NCBI RefSeq assembly: GCF_001894865.1
Contig: NZ_BCXA01000007.1
Coordinates: forward strand, 1-64,000
Source of the DNA: Rhodococcus maanshanensis NBRC 100610
GTDB taxonomy: Bacteria > Actinomycetota > Actinomycetes > Mycobacteriales > Mycobacteriaceae
DNA: 64,000 nucleotides
Direction of reading: 5' to 3'
Made by a program: the position numbers and the translations under genes. The notes beneath the pieces are model-generated. The model worked only from the letters and a program-made list of their open reading frames with translations, did not search any database and had not been told where the DNA came from. Shown here piece by piece: positions 1 through 7,525 of the stretch (its first letter is position 1; each line of letters starts with the position of its first letter).

Positions 1-1731
1 GGCACCCCGCTGGTCGGCCTGGCCGACGGACCGGACAAGGCCGCCGCCCGCACAGCCGTCGAGGCCGCCGGCTTCAAGGTCAAGGACCAGTCGCGCAGCG
101 AAAACGCCCTGTCCGACCTGCTCGGTCAGCTCAACACCTGGATCCAGCAGCTGCCCGCACCGCTGGCCGGCCTCGTCAACGGCACCGCGATCGACCCCGT
201 CAACAACGACATCGCGCTGAACGTGAAGGACACCGCCGCGGGCCAGGGCCTGCAATTGCCCGACTTCCTCAACTTCGTCCGCGTGGCGCAGGAACCCGCT
301 GGCCCGTCCGCCCTGCCCGGGTTCGGCTCGCTCGGCTCGTCCGACCCGACCAAACCCACCAAGCCGACCACCACCAAGCCTGCCGAACCCACAACCACCA
401 AGCCCACCACCACCAAGCCCACCGACCCGGCCGCCGCCACCACCACCCTCGACCCCATCGCCGGCGCCACCGTCGGCAAGGCGACCACGCTGAAGGCGAA
501 GATCAACCCCGCAGCAGCGGGTGGCACCGTCGTGTTCAGCGACGGTGCAGTCGAATTCGAGCCCGTACCGGTCGGCGCCGACGGCACCGCCACCGCGGAC
601 TGGTTCCCCGACACCGCCGGCACGGTGACCATCACCGCCACCTTCTCCGGCCGCGACGGCGTCGCCGGATCCACCACCACCGCGCAGGTCACCGTCGCAC
701 CCGCCGACAACAACCCCGCCACCTCCACGATCACCCTCGACCCCATCAAGGGAGCCACCGTCGGCAAGGCGACCACGCTCAAGGCGAAGGTCAACAACCC
801 CGCAGCAGCCGACGGCACCGTCGAATTCAAGGACGGCACCACCGTCCTCACCACTGCACTGGTCAACGACGACGGCACCTCCACCTTCCAGTGGACCCCC
901 ACCGCGGCGGGTCAGCGCACCATCACCGCCACCTTCTCCGGCTTCGAGAACGTCGCACTCGCCACCACCACCGCGCAGGTCACCGTCGCGGGTCCCCCCA
1001 AGCCCACCACCACCAAGCCCAAACCGCCGGCCGCCAACGCCATCATGGGTGGCGACACATACGATTTCGTGGGCGCCTCCGGCGGATCCCACATGTGCAC
1101 GCTCGCTTTCAACGCCACCGACGCCTCCGGCCATGCGGCGGTCCTCACCGCCGGTCACTGCGACCCGAACGAGCCTGATTCTGCGGGCACTGATCGCGCC
1201 TCAATCGGACACGAGGTGGTGGGCGGCGAGCGTGGCGTGCGCTTCGGCGAGGCGGTCAAGACGGCAAAGGCGCCACTGCGACTCGATTACTCGGTGATCA
1301 AGATCGACGACACGTTCGCCAAGCGGTTCGAGAACAACTACGTTCGCGTCCCCCGTAAGGCCCCGCTGGCGATCACCGGCACCGCCGACCCCGTGGAGGG
1401 GGCTCCGGTGTGCATGTCCGGCCAAACCACCGGCTACCACTGCGGCACAATCAAAGTCGCCGTGACCGGCGATCCGCGAGGTGGCCACACCACTGGCAGG
1501 TTCGCCGTGAGGATCTGTGGGCTGGGCGGCGACAGCGGCAGCCCCATGATCACCGGCACCGAGGCACTAGGCATCACGGGCCAATCCAACATAATGACGC
1601 TCAGCCAGTCGGAGTGCGAAGAGATGATGGCAGATCCGGATGTTCCGGATGGCTACAAACCCACCGTGAAAGTGACACCGATCAAGGAAATCCTCAAGGA
1701 CAACCCCGGTCTGAAGATCCGCACCAACTAG
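1..1731 (+). CDS. Secreted trypsin-like serine protease with two Ig-like repeats, 5' truncated
   Basis: The frame is open from the first base of the window, so the start and signal peptide lie upstream; 576 residues are visible. Residues 1-98 look like the end of a pro-region. Then come a Pro/Thr/Lys linker (about 110-143, repeated TTTKP units), two Ig-like domains of about 97 residues that repeat each other at DNA level (both contain ATVGKATTLKAK), a second short TTTKP linker and a chymotrypsin-fold domain from about 346. The catalytic triad is visible as TAGHC (His386), LDYSVI (Asp429) and GGDSGSP (Ser512). Cysteines flank the His and Ser motifs and would form the disulfides usual for streptogrisin/alpha-lytic-type enzymes. 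By family it is an exported, self-processing endopeptidase; the Ig-like domains and linkers suggest cell-surface or matrix binding. Substrate unknown. A hairpin follows the stop. Confidence 0.85.
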   Translation, partial: GTPLVGLADGPDKAAARTAVEAAGFKVKDQSRSENALSDLLGQLNTWIQQLPAPLAGLVNGTAIDPVNNDIALNVKDTAAGQGLQLPDFLNFVRVAQEPAGPSALPGFGSLGSSDPTKPTKPTTTKPAEPTTTKPTTTKPTDPAAATTTLDPIAGATVGKATTLKAKINPAAAGGTVVFSDGAVEFEPVPVGADGTATADWFPDTAGTVTITATFSGRDGVAGSTTTAQVTVAPADNNPATSTITLDPIKGATVGKATTLKAKVNNPAAADGTVEFKDGTTVLTTALVNDDGTSTFQWTPTAAGQRTITATFSGFENVALATTTAQVTVAGPPKPTTTKPKPPAANAIMGGDTYDFVGASGGSHMCTLAFNATDASGHAAVLTAGHCDPNEPDSAGTDRASIGHEVVGGERGVRFGEAVKTAKAPLRLDYSVIKIDDTFAKRFENNYVRVPRKAPLAITGTADPVEGAPVCMSGQTTGYHCGTIKVAVTGDPRGGHTTGRFAVRICGLGGDSGSPMITGTEALGITGQSNIMTLSQSECEEMMADPDVPDGYKPTVKVTPIKEILKDNPGLKIRTN

Positions 1732-1746
1732 ACACCCCGAACGTCC

Positions 1747-1796
1747 CGACAAGGGGTCTCGGACGCGAACTCTCTCGCGTTCGGGGCCCCTTGTCG
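1747..1796 (+). terminator. Hairpin terminator after the protease gene
   Basis: Long inverted repeat with arms of about 22 nt (CGACAAGGGG... pairing with ...CCCCTTGTCG, a few mismatches) and a 6-nt loop, 15 nt after the protease stop. No T-run follows, as is common in high-GC actinobacteria. Confidence 0.7.
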
Positions 1797-1869
1797 TATT
1801 CCGGGGTGACGCCCCGCTCTCGGTATCGCCCGCGGCTCCGACTCAGCAGCGCCATGAGGCCACATTCAT

Positions 1870-1941
1870 CCCACCAATTTGGGGCAGCCGGTCAAGTCGG
1901 TCCTCGCGGCCAACCCCGGCCTGACGATCCGCACCAACTGA
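1870..1941 (+). pseudogene. Scrap of a second copy of the protease C-terminus
   Basis: Frame ending at the TGA of 1939-1941 reads QPVKSVLAANPGLTIRTN, which matches the protease C-terminus VTPIKEILKDNPGLKIRTN (1672-1731) at most positions, including the terminal IRTN. Nothing homologous is visible upstream of about 1880, so only the last 20 or so codons survive. It indicates that a tandem paralogue was present and was deleted, or that the 3' end was duplicated. It has no start codon or ribosome site of its own. Confidence 0.65.
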
Positions 1942-1972
1942 TATGTAGGGAAGTTTGTCAAGAGGACAGGAT

Positions 1973-2007
1973 GAGGCGCCGTCGGGAAGCTACCCCGACG
2001 GCGCCTC
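1973..2007 (+). terminator. Perfect hairpin after the protease scrap
   Basis: GAGGCGCCGTCGGG (1973-1986) pairs perfectly with CCCGACGGCGCCTC (1994-2007) around a 7-nt loop. It sits 31 nt after the stop of the protease fragment, as the first hairpin does for the intact gene, so it is probably the terminator of the lost copy. Confidence 0.6.
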
Positions 2008-2258
2008 GGTGCTTCCTCTGGCAAGTCTGTGTGGTGAGCGTGTCGGTTGGCGACGCGCGGTCAGACGGGGGTCCCTCCCTGCACGAAGTGCTCGGGGGCA
2101 TATGCGCGGGTTGGATACCGCAGGACGGGGTTTCGGCTGGATCGGGTTCCGCGTGTCTAGGATCGAGCGTCGACCGGAAGGTCTGCTCATAGTTGGGTCG
2201 CGGGTCGATCCACGCGCTGCCACCACCGGCTCGGGGAGGAAGCGGATCAGGTGGTCGC

Positions 2259-2766
2259 TCAGTCGTTCATGACCGCCAGGGACCAGCACCAGCCGGCCAA
2301 CTCGCGGGCGATCGCCACGTTCGCCACCGTCGGCCGCTTACGGCGTTCGAGGAAACTCACCCACCGGTGGTGCAGGGGCGGTTGCCCTCGTCTCCACGGG
2401 CACGGGCCGCGGCCGGTGCCAGATCCCACCGTCGGCGCATCACCGTCCCGACGTGATAGCGGGGCCGGTGATGCCAGGCCGCTTCCACCAATAGTCGGCG
2501 AACATGGGTGTTCCCGGTCTTGGTGATCGCGCCCAGCACCCGTGATGAACCGGAGGAATACTCCGAGGGAACCAACCCGACGAACGATCCTTGCGAAAGC
2601 CGGTGAACCGGTTCCAGTCCCCGATCTCGAGTGCCAATGCGAACCCGGTCAAGGTGCTCACACCGCGCAGGCATGACATGCGGCGCACCAGTGGGGTGAA
2701 CTCGCTGTCCGCTGCCATTTCTTCGATCGCAGTGTCGAGGCGGCCGCGTCTGGCTTGCCTCGTCAT
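2259..2766 (-). pseudogene. IS110-family transposase remnant, frameshifted and N-terminally truncated
   Basis: Read on the minus strand, three frames in succession give a recognisable C-terminal half of an IS110/IS116/IS902 (Transposase_20) enzyme. Frame 1 (about 2766-2590) has [14 protein letters not shown] and [20 protein letters not shown]. Frame 2 (about 2598-2375) has LVPSEYSSG and [20 protein letters not shown]. Frame 3 (to the stop at 2259) has [15 protein letters not shown] and ELAGWCWSLAVMND. Two single-base shifts (near 2590 and 2380) and loss of the DEDD N-terminal half make it dead. Element ends were not recognised. It marks this stretch as an insertion-prone site next to the decayed protease copy. 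Confidence 0.8.
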
Positions 2767-2845
2767 CGGCGCCACATAGCCCTGCCAAAACCCCGCCACC
2801 TTGGGCTGAAAGTCACAGCTCCCCTTCCTCGATTCGTGTCCAGGT

Positions 2846-2865
2846 AACGACCGATTCTTGGACAG
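2846..2865 (+). repeat. 20-bp inverted repeat, left copy
   Basis: AACGACCGATTCTTGGACAG, found again as a perfect reverse complement at 4532-4551. The pair points inward and encloses the GH54 gene. A chance perfect 20-mer within 64 kb is unlikely. Confidence 0.75.
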
Positions 2866-2968
2866 GGGCTCGGTCGGGCAACTTGAGCGCAGCCTTGACC
2901 GACGGATGCGGGGGCCTACCAACCGAGCGGTCAGTCGGTTAGTCTCCGGGAGAGATTTCAACCCAAAG

Positions 2969-2987
2969 TGGCCTCCGATCGAGGCCA
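2969..2987. promoter_or_regulatory. Palindrome upstream of the GH54 gene, candidate operator
   Basis: TGGCCTCCGATCGAGGCCA has 7-bp arms around CGATC and lies 27 nt before the TTG start. A second, looser inverted repeat AACCGA-N8-TCGGTT sits at 2921-2940, behind a weak -35-like TTGACC at 2895. Both are plausible repressor sites; no regulator gene for them is identified. Confidence 0.4.
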
Positions 2988-3013
2988 GACGCGCATCAGA
3001 GTGGAGAACGCCC

Positions 3014-4327
3014 TTGTCTGTCGAATCCGCACACGCAACAAAGCGTCGTGCTCAGTCCATACCGGCCACCTTCGCACGCTCGAAACGACCTGCTGGAGCA
3101 CGGAGCTGGTCGAGGAGTCGTCGGGGCCGGGTTTTCGGTCTCGCGGTTGCACTGTTGGCGCTTCTGTTCGTCAACCCGTCAGTGGTGACGGGCGAGCCGC
3201 TGTCGGCGCCGCGGCCGTGCGATGTCTACGCCGCTGACGGCGCACCCTGTGTGGCTGCCTACAGCTCGGCGCGAGCGTTGTTCGCCGACTACGCCGGGGC
3301 TCTGTATCAGGTCGAGCGCCACTCCGACAGGGCCCGTACCGATATCGGTGTGACTGCCGCGGGCGGGTACGCCAACGCCTCGTACCAGGACGGGTTCTGT
3401 GCTGCGACACGATGCACCGTCACGACGATCTATGACCAGTCCGACCAGCACAACAACCTGATCCCACAGGGTCCGACGACGGCGATCTACTCGAACTTCT
3501 TCTTCCCTCACGAAGGGGTCGACGCGGCCGCCCTGCCGATCACCGTCGACGGTCGCCCCGCGTACGGCTTCAAGTTCGTCGATGCCCCGCCCGGAACCGG
3601 TCCGAGCGGGGGACAAATGGGACCATGCGAGATCGCGTTGACCTGCTTCACGCTCACCGGCTACCCAGGTCAGGCCTACAACAACGGCAACATCCGGGCC
3701 CGCGGTGTCGCGGTCAACGACGAGCCCGAGAGCATGTACGCAGTGTTCGGCGGCACCCACTCGGGCCGGGACTGCTGCTTCGACTTCGGCAACTCCGAAA
3801 TCTCGGGTACCGACACCGGCAACGGTCATATGGATGCGTTGAACTTCAGCCGTGCCTGCTGGAATGCCTGCGGGCCCGGGGACGGGCCGTGGGTGCAAGC
3901 CGACCTCGAAAACGGGATGTTCATGACGGGGACCCCCACCGAGCAGGCCGAGAACTACCGGGCCAAGCAAGGCGGCACCGCTAAGTCCGGTCTCGGATTC
4001 TGTTGCGCAGCCACGGCAGACAACAAGGCAATGCCCTACCCGTTCGTGACCGCGGTACTCGACAACCCCGGCTCCCAGACGTTCGCGATCAGGGGCGCGG
4101 ACGCCAACGGAGGCCAGCTGGAAACCTTCTATGACGGCCCGACACCACCGGGGCCCGGGTACTCGCCCATGCAGAAGGAAGGGGCCATCATTCTCGGATC
4201 CGGCGGCGACCAGGGAACAACCGACGGTGAGTTCTTCGAAGGGGCCATGACTTTCGGCGTGCCATCAGCCACCGCCCACGCGGCCGTTCAAGCCAATATC
4301 GCCAGCGCGCACTACACGATGCGGTGA
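3014..4327 (+). CDS. Secreted alpha-L-arabinofuranosidase, GH54 (AbfB catalytic domain)
   Basis: 437 residues from TTG 3014, preceded by GGAG at 3003-3006 (7-nt spacing); the longer upstream frame has no ribosome site. A basic N-region of about 45 residues leads to the hydrophobic segment GLAVALLALLFVN, a long signal sequence. The mature part begins PCDVYAADGAPCVAAYS and runs through YQVERHSD, GGYANASYQDGFC, VTTIYDQSDQHNNL and DCCFDFGN to the end: the ArabFuran-catal domain of fungal/bacterial AbfB, with its many cysteines. The C-terminal arabinose-binding beta-trefoil of fungal AbfB is absent, so only the catalytic domain is present. By family it releases terminal arabinofuranose from arabinans or arabinogalactan. 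In an organism with an arabinogalactan wall this could be nutritional or act on wall glycan; that is inference. It is bounded by inverted repeats. Confidence 0.82.
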   Translation: MSVESAHATKRRAQSIPATFARSKRPAGARSWSRSRRGRVFGLAVALLALLFVNPSVVTGEPLSAPRPCDVYAADGAPCVAAYSSARALFADYAGALYQVERHSDRARTDIGVTAAGGYANASYQDGFCAATRCTVTTIYDQSDQHNNLIPQGPTTAIYSNFFFPHEGVDAAALPITVDGRPAYGFKFVDAPPGTGPSGGQMGPCEIALTCFTLTGYPGQAYNNGNIRARGVAVNDEPESMYAVFGGTHSGRDCCFDFGNSEISGTDTGNGHMDALNFSRACWNACGPGDGPWVQADLENGMFMTGTPTEQAENYRAKQGGTAKSGLGFCCAATADNKAMPYPFVTAVLDNPGSQTFAIRGADANGGQLETFYDGPTPPGPGYSPMQKEGAIILGSGGDQGTTDGEFFEGAMTFGVPSATAHAAVQANIASAHYTMR

Positions 4328-4695
4328 TGGTGGGACCGTCGTACGCCGACTCCGTGACCGAGGATATGAGGCGGCTGGGGTGGTAGTTGGCTGGCGCGAG
4401 CCGGCCGACTACCCCGACACCGTCGAGGACGGCGTGCCCGGATTGCCTGGCCGGTCAGCAACGCCGAGCGCGGGCCTTCGGTGTCGGGATCGGCCACCGC
4501 CTCCGTTGGTTGTTGGCGGCACGGTCGACCACTGTCCAAGAATCGGTCGTTTCTGCGACGTGGTGTTGGCTGACCAGGATCGGTAGCCGGTTTCGGCGGT
4601 GCTCGACCACCACGCCCGGTGCGCCTGTAGCCGCCGTCCTCGAGCACCTTCTCAGCCTTCTCGACGTTCCAGATGGACGGATCCGCCTGGGGCAA
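4328..4695. other. Gap without a convincing gene, contains right inverted repeat
   Basis: No frame here has a start, ribosome site and recognisable product. A minus-strand stretch near 4600-4690 (KAEKVLEDGGYRRTG) faintly resembles the GGYRGTG part of IS5-type transposases, too short to call. The right copy of the 20-bp inverted repeat is the only firm feature. Confidence 0.5.
4532..4551 (-). repeat. 20-bp inverted repeat, right copy
   Basis: Reverse complement of 2846-2865 without mismatch. Beyond the 20 bp the flanks diverge, and no target-site duplication is evident. Confidence 0.75.
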
Positions 4696-5292
4696 TCAGC
4701 TCGGATTCACCGCCGCCAGGACCAGCTCGAGCAGGGAGTCCGCGTAGCCCTCGGTCAGGCCTCCCAGCCCGAGCGCCCAGCGGGTCTGGACGGGCCCGAC
4801 CAGCAGGTCGACCGCGACCTCCAGGTCCGCGTCCGCCCTGATCGCGCCGGACTCCACCGCGATCCGGAGCCGCTCGTGGATCGCCTCGCGCTGTGGCGCG
4901 AGCAGCCGTTCCCGGTAGACCTCGGCGAGGTCGGGATCCGACTGGATCTCGATCATGACCGCGCGGAGGAAGGCATCGAAGCGCGGTTCGGTCATCTCCG
5001 CCACGGTGGCGCGGAGGAACAGCCCGAGATCCGCGCGCAGGTCGCCGGTGTCGGGCAGGGCGACCCCGTCCGGTCCGCCGGACAGCTCGAGCAGCGCGTC
5101 GAACAGCACCGCTCCCTTGGTCGGCCACCACCGGTAGATCGTCTGCTTACCCACGCCCGCGCGTGCGGCGATCGCCTCGATCGTCAACCGGCCATAGGGC
5201 ACCTCGAAGACCAGCTCCGTGGTAGCGGTGAGGATCGCGGACCGCGCACGCTCGCTGCGCCGAACCGGCGGGACCTTGGGCTTCGTCGTCAT
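4696..5292 (-). CDS. TetR-family repressor of the divergent SDR/flavoprotein genes
   Basis: 198 residues. The N-terminal helix-turn-helix is clear (RSERARSAILTATTELV... IAARAGVGKQTIYRWWPTKG, residues about 12-60) and the rest is an alpha-helical ligand domain of the TetR_C type. The start ATG at 5292 is close to two 17-bp palindromes in the space shared with the SDR gene, so it very probably represses both that promoter and its own. The inducer is unknown; TetR-SDR pairs of this kind usually respond to the oxidoreductase substrate or a toxic small molecule. Confidence 0.9.
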   Translation of the reverse strand: MTTKPKVPPVRRSERARSAILTATTELVFEVPYGRLTIEAIAARAGVGKQTIYRWWPTKGAVLFDALLELSGGPDGVALPDTGDLRADLGLFLRATVAEMTEPRFDAFLRAVMIEIQSDPDLAEVYRERLLAPQREAIHERLRIAVESGAIRADADLEVAVDLLVGPVQTRWALGLGGLTEGYADSLLELVLAAVNPS

Positions 5293-5313
5293 GCGCCCAC
5301 CGTATCAGCGAGA

Positions 5314-5330
5314 CGAGACGTTGCGTCTTG
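5314..5330. promoter_or_regulatory. TetR operator 1
   Basis: CGAGACG-TTG-CGTCTTG: 7-bp arms around 3 nt, one mismatch. It overlaps the -35 hexamer TTGACA (5328-5333) of the SDR promoter and lies 22 nt upstream of the tetR start. Confidence 0.75.
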
Positions 5331-5356
5331 ACATGACCTCTGGGTGATGCCACAGT
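5328..5356 (+). promoter_or_regulatory. Promoter of the SDR-flavoprotein genes
   Basis: TTGACA (5328-5333), 17-nt spacer, CACAGT (5351-5356). Operator 1 overlaps the -35 and operator 2 begins 9 nt after the -10, a layout that would let the TetR protein block initiation completely. Confidence 0.55.
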
Positions 5357-5364
5357 GGGCTTCA

Positions 5365-5381
5365 CGAGACGCGCCGTCTCG
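5365..5381. promoter_or_regulatory. TetR operator 2, perfect palindrome
   Basis: CGAGACG-CGC-CGTCTCG, perfect 7-bp arms with a 3-nt centre, the same half-sites as operator 1 and 51 bp (centre to centre) downstream of it. Confidence 0.8.
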
Positions 5382-5404
5382 TTACCGAACCCGAGGAGGC
5401 CACC

Positions 5405-6274
5405 ATTCCCACCACCGGACCCCGCACCTGGTTCATCACCGGCGCCGGACGCGGACTCGGACGCGCCTTTGCCACCGCCGCACTCGACGCGGGCGATCGG
5501 GTGGCCGCGACCGCCCGCGACGCGACAGCCCTTCTTGACCTGGAGGCCGCCTACCCCGGGCGTGTGGCCGCGCTGCGCCTGGACGTGACCGATCGCGACG
5601 CCGCCGCCGGGGCCGTCGCGCAGGCGGTCGACCGGTTCGGCCGGATCGACGTCGTCGTCAACAACGCGGGATACGGGCTGATGGGCGCCGTCGAAGAGGT
5701 CACCGAGGATCAGGTCCGTACCCAGATGGAGACGAATTTCTTTGGTGCACTGTGGGTTACCCAGGCCGTGATACCGCAGCTACGGGCGCAGGGATCGGGG
5801 CACATCATCCAGATCTCCAGCGTCGGCGCGGTCGGGGCGATGCCGACCTTCGGTCTCTACAACGCGAGCAAGTGGGCCCTCGAGGGGTTCAGCGCCTCGG
5901 CCGCCGAGGAGCTCCGCCCGTTCGGGATCTCGGTGACGATGGCGCAACTCGGCGGCTTCGACACCGACTGGGCGCGCTCGAGCATGAGATTCGCGACCGC
6001 GAATCGCGCCTACGACGAGACCCGTCTCGCGATACTGGGGACCGCGGAGTACCCGGACCCGAGCGCTCCCCCACCGGCGGAGCCGGAGGACGCCGACCCC
6101 GAGTGGGCCGACGCGCCGCCCGGGGAGGCGGCCGCCGCCCTCCTCGCACTGGTGGACAACCCGCACCCGCCGGTGCGCCAGATCATCGGCACCGGCGCCC
6201 ATCAGATGGTGAACATGGCCCTCGCCGCGCGCCGCGCGGACTACGAGGCGGACGCCGAGTTCGTCTGGCCGTAG
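5405..6274 (+). CDS. Short-chain dehydrogenase/reductase with apparent ATT start
   Basis: 289 residues if started at ATT 5405. A strong ribosome site GAGGAGG (5393-5399) lies 5 nt before it. No ATG, GTG, CTG or TTG occurs in frame until GTG 5501, which would delete the nucleotide-binding TGAGRGLGRAF motif (5438-5470), so the upstream start is needed for a working Rossmann fold. NNAGYG, a catalytic Ser in ISSVG and the YxxxK motif (YNASK) follow in order. It is a classical SDR, NAD(P)-dependent, substrate unknown. It is controlled by the paired operators upstream and is followed 48 nt later by a flavoprotein gene on the same strand. Confidence 0.85.
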   Translation: MPTTGPRTWFITGAGRGLGRAFATAALDAGDRVAATARDATALLDLEAAYPGRVAALRLDVTDRDAAAGAVAQAVDRFGRIDVVVNNAGYGLMGAVEEVTEDQVRTQMETNFFGALWVTQAVIPQLRAQGSGHIIQISSVGAVGAMPTFGLYNASKWALEGFSASAAEELRPFGISVTMAQLGGFDTDWARSSMRFATANRAYDETRLAILGTAEYPDPSAPPPAEPEDADPEWADAPPGEAAAALLALVDNPHPPVRQIIGTGAHQMVNMALAARRADYEADAEFVWP

Positions 6275-6322
6275 CGCGCACGGCCCTTGCCTCGGCGCCT
6301 GCGTCGGGAGGAGCCTTGATGC

Positions 6323-7462
6323 ATGCACACCGTGCTGATCCTCGGCGCCGGATTCGGGGGACTCGAGCTGGCCGCGTGTCTGTCCGAGTCGGTCGCCGAC
6401 GAGGCCCGCGTCGTCCTCGTCGACCGGAGCGACTCGTTCATGTTCGGGTTCGCCAAGATGGATGTCCTGTTCAAGGGCGCGACCGAAGATTCGGTCCGGA
6501 TTCCGTACCGCGATCTCGTCCGGCCGGGCGTCGAGTTCCGGCGGGAGACGGTGACCTCGATCGACCCGCGAACCCGCCGCGTGGTCACCGACCGGTCCGA
6601 ATACGAGCCGGACACCCTGGTGGTCGCGCTCGGCGCCGACTACGAGCCCGGCGCGACCCCCGGGTTCGTGGAGGACGGGCACGAGTACTACTCCATAGAC
6701 GGCGTCGGCCGGTTGCGTGCCAGGCTCGACGACTTCACCGGCGGCAGGGTGTTGCTGGGCATCCTCAGCGTCCCGTTCAAGTGCCCGCCGGCGCCCTACG
6801 AGGGCGTCCTGCTCCTGCACGACGAACTGGTCCGGCGCGGGCTGCGCGACCGGACGAGCATCCACGTGCTCAGCCCCATGGACTCGCCGATCCCGGTGTC
6901 GGCGGAGACCTCGACCGCCCTCGTCGAGGCGCTCGCGGAACGCGGCATCGAGTACTCGCCGGGACGCCTGGTCCACGCGCTCGACCCGTCGGCGCACCGC
7001 GCCCGCACCCGCGCGGGGGAACTCGACTACGACCTGTTCATCGGGATCCCGAAACACCGGGTACCCGACGTGGTCGAGGCGTCCGGACTCACGGTGGGCG
7101 GAGCGGACGGCTGGGTCGCCGTCGACCAGCGCACGCTCGCCACGCCCTTCCCCGGCGTCTACGCCATCGGCGACTGCGCGGACGCACCCGTCCCGAGGGC
7201 CGGGGTGTTCGCCGAGGACGCCGCCCGCACGGTCGCCGCGGTCATCGCCGCGAGGGTGCGATCGACGCCGCAGCCCGAGGTGAAGTACCGCGGCCGGGGC
7301 GCCTGCCACATCGAGTTCGGCGGCGGCCTGGTCGGCAAGGTGGACGCGGACTTCCTGTCCGGTCCGGCGCCCGTCGCGCCGTTCGTCGCGCCATCGGCCG
7401 AGTTGGCCCGGGAGAAGGCGGAATTCGCGGCGGCCAGGCGTCGCCGGTGGTTCACCGGCTGA
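6323..7462 (+). CDS. FAD-dependent pyridine nucleotide-disulfide oxidoreductase, sulfide:quinone reductase-like
   Basis: 379 residues from ATG 6323 with GGAGGAG at 6307-6313. The N-terminal FAD-binding motif is ILGAGFGGLELA, the second dinucleotide region lies in the middle, and the C-terminal FAD motif is GVYAIGDCADAP. FKCPPAPYE near residue 155 matches the cysteine-containing loop conserved in sulfide:quinone oxidoreductases and flavocytochrome c. A second redox cysteine of canonical SQR is not obvious, so quinone-linked oxidation of sulfide or another small donor is a family-level suggestion only. It probably forms a TetR-controlled operon with the SDR. Convergent with gatA across a shared hairpin. 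Confidence 0.8.
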   Translation: MHTVLILGAGFGGLELAACLSESVADEARVVLVDRSDSFMFGFAKMDVLFKGATEDSVRIPYRDLVRPGVEFRRETVTSIDPRTRRVVTDRSEYEPDTLVVALGADYEPGATPGFVEDGHEYYSIDGVGRLRARLDDFTGGRVLLGILSVPFKCPPAPYEGVLLLHDELVRRGLRDRTSIHVLSPMDSPIPVSAETSTALVEALAERGIEYSPGRLVHALDPSAHRARTRAGELDYDLFIGIPKHRVPDVVEASGLTVGGADGWVAVDQRTLATPFPGVYAIGDCADAPVPRAGVFAEDAARTVAAVIAARVRSTPQPEVKYRGRGACHIEFGGGLVGKVDADFLSGPAPVAPFVAPSAELAREKAEFAAARRRRWFTG

Positions 7463-7473
7463 TCAACGAACTG

Positions 7474-7513
7474 TGTGCGATCGGTACCCGCACCGGGGTA
7501 CCGATCGCGCACA
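7474..7513. terminator. Bidirectional hairpin between the flavoprotein gene and gatA
   Basis: TGTGCGATCGGTACC pairs with GGTACCGATCGCGCACA around a short loop. It serves two convergent genes. Its right edge carries a 20-bp sequence repeated at 33074-33093. Confidence 0.7.
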
Positions 7514-7525
7514 GGCGCGCAGCGC
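7506..7525. repeat. 20-bp intergenic repeat, copy 1
   Basis: CGCGCACAGGCGCGCAGCGC, identical to 33074-33093. Both copies sit in a convergent gap, at the end of the hairpin and against the stop codon of the minus-strand gene. Confidence 0.65.

Noticed and set aside
1801-2258. Search for a gene between the protease hairpins and the IS remnant
   Set aside because: No frame with a start, ribosome site and recognisable product; treated as decayed sequence and the tail of the IS element.
2858-3013. Extension of the GH54 gene upstream of TTG 3014
   Set aside because: No ribosome site, Arg-rich sequence without homology, and overlap with the candidate operators; TTG 3014 has a good GGAG.
4560-4690. 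Possible IS5-type transposase remnant on the minus strand
   Set aside because: Only a 15-residue match (KVLEDGGYRRTG), too short to separate from chance.
4387-5331. 314-codon plus-strand frame over tetR
   Set aside because: Opposite strand of a clear TetR gene, and crosses its operators.
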